From contig CP136063.1 of the NCBI GenBank assembly GCA_032622095.1, positions 38,912,106-38,976,105 on the forward strand: a stretch of 64,000 nucleotides of DNA, given 5' to 3'. The first letter of the stretch is position 1. The number at the start of each line of letters is the position of its first letter. This stretch comes from Siphonodentalium dalli. Lineage: Eukaryota > Mollusca > Scaphopoda > Gadilida > Siphonodentaliidae. The notes below the pieces were generated by a model. It ran no database searches, had not been told where the DNA came from, and saw nothing but the letters and a program-made list of their open reading frames with translations. A program made the position numbers and the translations under genes. Shown here piece by piece: positions 57,872 through 64,000 of this stretch.

Positions 57872-58527
57872 AAGCCCAGATGCCGGAGCCCGGCGACTAA
57901 AAGCCAAAGTTACAAAATAGATTAACTGGTTTGAACGCATGAATATGTCAATGGTCAGACTGTTGGAAATAATATCCAAATTTTTTTTATAGACTTATAT
58001 AAACACTTACGTGTGACACTCGAATTTTAATTAAATCCATGATTGTGTAGTCTCTCGTATATCACGAACACTGCGCGCGCACATTTTATTGGAATACATG
58101 CCATCTTTGCCTTGTGTTTTGTTTAGTTTAGTTTAGTTTTTTTGGCGGCCAAAGATGAGATGTGTTCGCACCATACTGTGCTAAGGCCAATGAAATCACT
58201 GAATTTCAGATTATCAGCTTAACCGCATTATTTCATCAGGATCTGAAGCAAATTAATGAACACCATAAACAATAGAAAATTAACACAGCTCTTCGTGTGG
58301 GATAATCTTTAAAGCCAGTGACACCTCAGTCATCCTGACAGACTGTACAAACATATTGATAATGGGGCATTATGCATCAGGAATATTTTTGCTAATTGGA
58401 ATTGTCAAATCTAACAGGCATGTTGTGGCTTCTAAGTAAACAAATTACCAGTTTTTTAAATGGAGGCATGATGTTAAAGGACTCTTAGTTGCAATTAAGA
58501 CCCTCGCAATAAATGCTTCAACAAACG
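57872..58527. other. No gene seen
   Basis: AT-rich spacer; GTTTAGTTTAGTTTAGTTTT is a short simple repeat at 58,120. Confidence 0.5.
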
Positions 58528-58900
58528 CTCTTTATTGACTACCCTATACTTGTTCTATGTATACTATAGGGCGACTGTATATACACAGACGGTATAGTTC
58601 AAATGGCGATATGATAACAAGCAATAAGCCTATGGCTTTTATAAAAATCATTTCCTCTAGAAATGTTACCCCGAGTGTCAATAGAGACAGCTGCATGGTA
58701 AAGAAAGCGGGGATTTGAATATAGTTATGTTTTCTCAGGTTTTTTTTGTGAAGTAGGTTAAGCGAGTGCAGGGGTGAGTAAAGTAAATAAAATTAGTAAA
58801 TACAATCAGTTTTAAGTGCATCAATATGCCAAGGTCATCACTGATTTCATTTAATAAAATTTAACAAAGCATATTTGGATTTTATGCCCAGTGTTGTCAA

Positions 58901-60919
58901 TGCATGTCGCTCTACAAGAACGATGTCGTGTATTTGATTTAAATAAAGTTTGGAGTTTTCATACTAGTATATGGTCATATATATATGTTTATTTTAGTTG
59001 ATGAGGCGGTACAAAGTGTACAATAGAAAGCGTTGCAGACATTACGATTGTTCTTTTCATGGACCAAGGATTTTATGGAGACAGCTTTTGTATTTGCTAG
59101 AAAGTGTTGTTACGTCCACCCCCCCCCCCCATGCGTAATGGTATTTATATGGCCGGGCACAGTACTTGGTACACACGCATGAATACCATCATCCCATCTG
59201 TGACTCAGCTATGGTATATATGACTACATCTACAACCCTTCCATTCTGACGATGAACTTGGATGGAATGGCATGTTGACACAGGAGAGTGTTCCGTTGAT
59301 TATTTATGTAAAATATGAATCCGGCTTCTAAGCACTTACGTGCACTGATCTGAACCATATAGCAGAGTATCTCCTGGCATTTCTACGTTCTGAAACCAGG
59401 GGGGGGGGGGGGTCGGAAAAAAATTCAGGCACGTATGGCATTTTTCCCCTTTCGATCATTTTTTGTACCCACCCACCCCCACCGCCAATTTTTTTTCCGT
59501 TTTCGGCAGTTTTTTCCGACCATTTTTTGACACCCACCCCCCCTTTTAACACTAAAACAGAGATTTGCGGGGGGGGGGGGGAATTCACTGTAAACAGCTG
59601 TATATGAATTTCTGTGCATACTATTTATCATGGATGTTAACATGGACATGTAAATAGGAATGAGTCATTTTGAGGTTATTCGGCCAAAAAAACATGGCTG
59701 CCAGTGGCCATCTTGGATTTAAAAATTTGCAACAAAACACAACACGATAACTGCCTGCAGTCAGTTTACAGTTAGAATTGCATTATTTCTCTCATTCAAA
59801 GTGGGTTTGAAGCCCAACTCATTGCCAAAACACTAAAAAACAAGCAGGAAATTATTTTTTTTAGTTGCGGAAAAAATTGCTTGTTGGTGGCTTTGACCAC
59901 CCACCCACCCCGGCATACGTGCCGGAATTTCCCCCCCCCCCCTGCTGAAACGAGAAATTTAATATTTATGTTTAAGTAGTTTTAGAGTTCATTTATGTAT
60001 ATCAAGGGTCGGAATTTAAAACAAAAACTATATGCCCAAAAACGGCAGATCATACAAATACGTCATAACTTAATAACAAGCGATCGGGCGCAACAATAAT
60101 ATATCTATACATGTTCATATTGTTCCTGATTTGTTCTATTTATATCAAACTAGCAGGTGACCCTACTTCGTCCGGCTTTGACCTTGAATTGATCATTTTG
60201 AAGGTCAAGGTCGGGTCGGAGTCACTATTTGACCCGTCCAAAACACTCCCCGGACAAAGTACCAAAATGTATAAAATTTCGTCGAAATCAGTCAGTTTAC
60301 CAGATTTTACCTTGAATTGACCATTCTGAAGAATAAGGTAAGGCCCGTCCAAAACACTACCCGGACAAAATTACCCGTAGGTATAAAATTTCGTCGAAAT
60401 CCGTCCAGCAGTTTTCCCGGCCATAGCTAACAGACAAACAAACAGACCGAAGTCCCAAAATATATATTAGATCATTTGTGGGTAGGCCTACCCGTTTCAA
60501 GGTGAAGGTCACATCGGGCGGAAAAACTGACCCGATGAACCCCCCCCCCATTCCTAGGAACCCCTAAGTACGGGCGCATGCGCAACAATAAGAATCACAC
60601 AACACGCTCATGTCTGGACACAGACACAACACGCTCATTACTGGACAGATACGCTCTTTATCAACGACACTCTGGATACGAACGCTCTTTAACTATCACG
60701 CGATTAACCCATGAATTTCCATTGCGGTGGCGGGGGGATGGAGAAGGAGTGTTCTGACGTTCTCAGAAGCGGTGCGATGACACTTCATCTGAGATCTTAC
60801 CCTTAGATAGGAAGTTTGGGCTCAATCCGTCCGGCAGTTTTCCCGTCCATATAGCTAACACACAGACAGAAGTCCCATATCATATATTAGATAAAACATG
60901 GGTTAAATCATTCTCAATA
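58901..60919 (+). repeat. 2.02-kb tandem duplication, unit 1
   Basis: From TGCATGTCGCTCTACAAGAA to the same junction at 60,920. The unit contains a CAAGATGGCC-type complement near 59,711, several C/G homopolymers, a minus-strand Helitron and CGCTC-spaced repeats near 60,600-60,690. Confidence 0.9.
60150..60471 (-). mobile_element. Non-autonomous Helitron in unit 1
   Basis: On the minus strand it starts TCTAATATATATTTTGGGAC after an A (5' end at 60,471) and ends CTAG before a T (60,150). A GCCGGACGAAGTAGGG partial hairpin lies just upstream of the 3' end. A 5'-end fragment of a relative ends at 60,891. Confidence 0.7.
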
Positions 60920-62938
60920 TGCATGTCGCTCTACAAGAACGATGTCGTGTATTTGATTTAAATAAAGTTTGGAGTTTTCATACAAGTATATGGTCATATA
61001 TGTATGTTTATTTTAGTTGATGAGGCGGTGCAAATTGTACAATAGAAAGCGTTGCAGACATTACGATTGTTCTTTTCATGGACCAAGGATTTTATGGAGA
61101 CAGCTTTTGTATTTGCTAGAAAGTGTTGTTACGCCCCCCCCCCCCCCATGCGTAATGGTATTTATATGGCCGGGCACAGTACTTGGTACACACGCATGAA
61201 TACCATCATCCCATCTGTGACTCGGCTATGGTATATATGACTACATCTACAACCCTTCCATTCTGACGATGAACTGGGATGGAATGGCATGGTGACACAG
61301 GAGAGTGTTCCGTTGATTATTTCTGTAAAATATGAATCCGGCTTCTAAGCACTTACGTGCACTGATCTGAACCATAGCAGAGTATCTCCTGGCATTTCTA
61401 CGTTCTGAAACCAGGGGGGGGGGGTCGGAACAAAATTCAGGCACGTATGGCATTTTTCCCCTTTCGATCATGTTTTGTACCCACCCACCCCCACCGCCAA
61501 TTTTTTTTTCCGTTTTCGGCAGTTTTTTCCGACCATTTTTTGACACCCACCCCCCCTTTTAACACTAAAACAGAGATTTGCGGGGGGGGGGGGAATTCAC
61601 TGTAAACAGCTGTATATGAATTTCTGTGCATACTATTTATCATGGATGTTAACATGGACATGTAAATAGGAATGAGTCATTTTGAGGTTATTCGGCCAAA
61701 AAAACATGGCTGCCAGTGGCCATCTTGGATTTAAAAATTTGCAACAAAACACAACACGATAACTGCATGCAGTCAGTTTACAGTTAGAATTGCATTATTT
61801 CTCTCATTCAAAGTGGGTTTGAAGCCCAACTCATTGCCAAAACACTAAAAAACAAGCAGGAAATGTTTTTTTTAGTTGCGGAAAAAATTGCTTGTTGGTG
61901 GCTTTGACCACCCACCCACCCCGGCATACGTGCCGGAATTCCCCCCCCCCCCCCTGCTGAAACGAGAAATTTAATATTTATGTTTAAGTAGTTTTAGAGT
62001 TCATTTATGTATATCAAGGGTCGGAATTTAAAACAAAAACTATATGCTCAAAAACGGCAGATCACATAAATACGCCATAACTTAATAACAAGGGATCGGG
62101 CGCAACAATATTATATTTATACATGTTCATATTGTTCCTGATTTGTTCTATTTATATCAAACTAGCAGGTGACCCTACTTCGCCCCGGGCTTTGACCTTG
62201 AATTGATCATTTTGAAGGTCAAGGTCGGGTCGGAGTCACTATTTGACCCGTCCAAAACACTCCCTGGACAAAGTACCAAAAGGTATCAAATTTCGTCGAA
62301 ATCAGTCAGTTTACCAGATTTTACCTTGAATTGACCATTCTGAAGAATAAGGTAAGGCCCGTCCAAAACACTACCCGGACAAAATTACCCGTAGGTATAA
62401 AATTTCGTCGAAATCCGTCCAGCAGTTTTCCCGGCCATAGCTAACAGACAAACAAACAGACCGAAGTCCCAAAATATATATTAGATCATTTGTGGGTAGG
62501 CCTACCCGTTTCAAGGTGAAGGTAACATCGGGCGGAAAAACTGACCCGATGAACCCCCCCCCCCCCCATTCCTAGGAACCCCTAAGTACGGGCGCAAGCG
62601 CAACAATAAGAATCACACAACACGCTCATGTCTGGACACAGACACAACACGCTCATTACTGGACAGCTACGCTCTTTATCAACGACACTCTGGATACGAA
62701 CGCTCTTTAACTATCACGCGATTAACCCATGAATTTCCATTGCGGTAGCGGGGGAATGGAGAAGGAGTGTTCTGACGTTCTCAGAAGCGGTGCGATGACA
62801 CTTCATCTGAGATCTTACCCTTAGATAGGAAGTTTGGTCTCAATCCGTCCGGCAGTTTTCCCGTCCATATAGCTAAAACACAGACAGAAGTCCCATATCA
62901 TATATTAGATAAAACATGGGTTAAATCATTCTCAATAC
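60920..62938 (+). repeat. 2.02-kb tandem duplication, unit 2
   Basis: Near-identical to unit 1. Visible differences are mainly homopolymer lengths and scattered substitutions. Both end ATGGGTTAAATCATTCTCAAT, after which unit 2 leads into unique sequence. Confidence 0.9.
62162..62485 (-). mobile_element. Non-autonomous Helitron in unit 2
   Basis: Copy of 60,150-60,471 carried by the tandem duplication, not an independent insertion. Confidence 0.7.
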
Positions 62939-63319
62939 ACGGTAATATATGCGGACATCGTCCGAATGGGGCCTGATGGAAGTATATAAGTGATATGGTT
63001 TTGACTGTATTCTACTACTGACAACGTCAAATATATAGCACGTTACACTGGTGGGGGGGGGGGGTCATTTCTTGGTATTACGTCTAAAGATGGTCTATTA
63101 ATTTGTAGCAAATGTTATACAGATACCGGGGTATAAAATAGTAGATATGACTCGAGAACATGTGACAATTAATATCACTCTTATTTAGATTTTGTCTTAC
63201 AGGTTAAGTTTAAAGAGTATTAAAACGTTCGGAGCGTAACAAGAGGGATAATTGTGTCTCGTTGGTAACCGCAGTCAAAATAAATTGCAACTTCATTTCA
63301 ACTATAGATTTCACCGAAC

Positions 63320-63780
63320 GTTCATGTCTGTTGATAATTATCATAACGAGCATGCGCGATAAATGGTGGGCAAATGTTCACCATTTCTTAATGTCTCCTC
63401 TAATTTTTTTCAGTTATTAACAAGAAAAAAAAATGGCAGAAGACTCCAGACAAGATGGCGTCCATTATGTCGGCCATTTTGTATATGCACCAGGTCTCTT
63501 TGATCGCCGTTATAGTAAATATGTAATAACATGCGTTCTTGTTTTCCGCTCGATTCGTTATGCTAATATACAACCTGCGGCCACTTTTTTTCTTGATAAC
63601 AACCGAAAAAAATTAGAGGAGACATTAAGAAAGAAAATTAATGGGGTGAAGTTGAGTCCTGGGGGGGGGGGGTTGCAGAGGTCGATCAATATCTCCTGGA
63701 CTAATATGCTCCTCCTGATCGGATCGAAAGTTCATGTCTGTTAATAATTACCATGCGCGATAAATGGTGGACAAATGTCC
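63320..63780. repeat. Direct repeat flanking an inverted pair
   Basis: GTTCATGTCTGTTGATAATTA with ATGCGCGATAAATGGTGG occurs near 63,320 and 63,730. Between them, TTAATGTCTCCTCTAATTTT (63,389) is repeated as its complement at about 63,611-63,630. An ORF at 63,433-63,744 spans this and is probably fortuitous. Confidence 0.6.
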
Positions 63781-64000
63781 ATACCTCCAATGAATTTACA
63801 TACCTCTAATGATATGCCTCTCCTGATCGGATGGACACACAACCAGGTTTTTCTATGTATACATTGTAAATGTGACGTTCTGTTTTTTCGTTCTAATAAC
63901 ATATTGTTAACACTCTTAAAAGTTAACTATACCGTCTGTGTATATACAGTCGCCCTATAGTATACATAGAACATGTATACATAGGGTAGTCAATAAAGAG

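Larger units (their letters stand above)
58528..64000. mobile_element. TIR element of at least 5.47 kb, reaching the window end
   Basis: About 75 bp at 58,528-58,602 (CTCTTTATTGACTACCCTAT, then GGGCGACTGTATATACACAG) are the inverse of 63,925-64,000. The repeat runs to the last base of the window, so the true border may lie further on. The interior is a 2.02-kb tandem duplication plus a 1-kb tail; no transposase is visible. Confidence 0.75.

Noticed and set aside
63433-63744. 103-residue ORF starting with Met in good context
   Set aside because: Spans an inverted repeat and a G-run; composition looks random.

Overview
The window is repeat-dense, intron-containing animal DNA. Two non-LTR retrotransposons (one with a 2A-like peptide and a PHD finger), many terminal-inverted-repeat (TIR) DNA transposons, Helitron ends, frequent ACATGTACATGTA palindromes and low GC fit a marine invertebrate. 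A mollusc or another lophotrochozoan is my best guess, but nothing here fixes the species. I see no prokaryotic genes, tRNA, rRNA or CRISPR array.

Layout. 1-4190 (minus): a CR1-like LINE with an SGNH-hydrolase ORF1 and an ORF2 carrying a 2A-like motif, PHD finger, endonuclease and reverse transcriptase. It is cut by the window edge and inactivated by a frameshift, a stop codon and a TTAA-flanked MITE. 4.7-9.4 kb: a non-coding element with inverted ends that holds minisatellites and a piggyBac-like MITE. 10.4-12.0 kb: alternating inverted repeats. 12.4-14.9 kb and 55.8-56.8 kb (both minus): two parts of a second LINE. The right part stops just before the reverse transcriptase and the left part starts there, so they look like one LINE split by a single insertion.

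14,906-55,836 is therefore best read as one giant (about 41 kb) mobile element. Its ends share an 18-bp inverted repeat (CCCATATAAAAATGTACC), and both subterminal regions are packed with ACCTGGGT-type repeats. It carries two gene remnants. One is a RecQ-like helicase exon on the plus strand at 39.5-40.4 kb, whose Walker A lysine is replaced by isoleucine. The other is a four-exon minus-strand gene at 51.2-44.4 kb whose splice junctions keep frame; it is a candidate transposase or accessory protein of a family I cannot name with confidence. A helicase-encoding DNA transposon such as AcademH is a possible comparison. The element has been colonised by many smaller ones: TTAA MITEs, five copies of a mariner-like hairpin MITE, Harbinger-like and hAT-like elements, a Helitron, a foldback element and minisatellites.

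57-64 kb: a tandem 204-bp repeat, then the start of another TIR element (58,528 to the window end) containing a 2.02-kb tandem duplication with Helitron copies. Apart from the four-exon gene and the helicase exon, nearly all coding sequence belongs to decayed retrotransposons.
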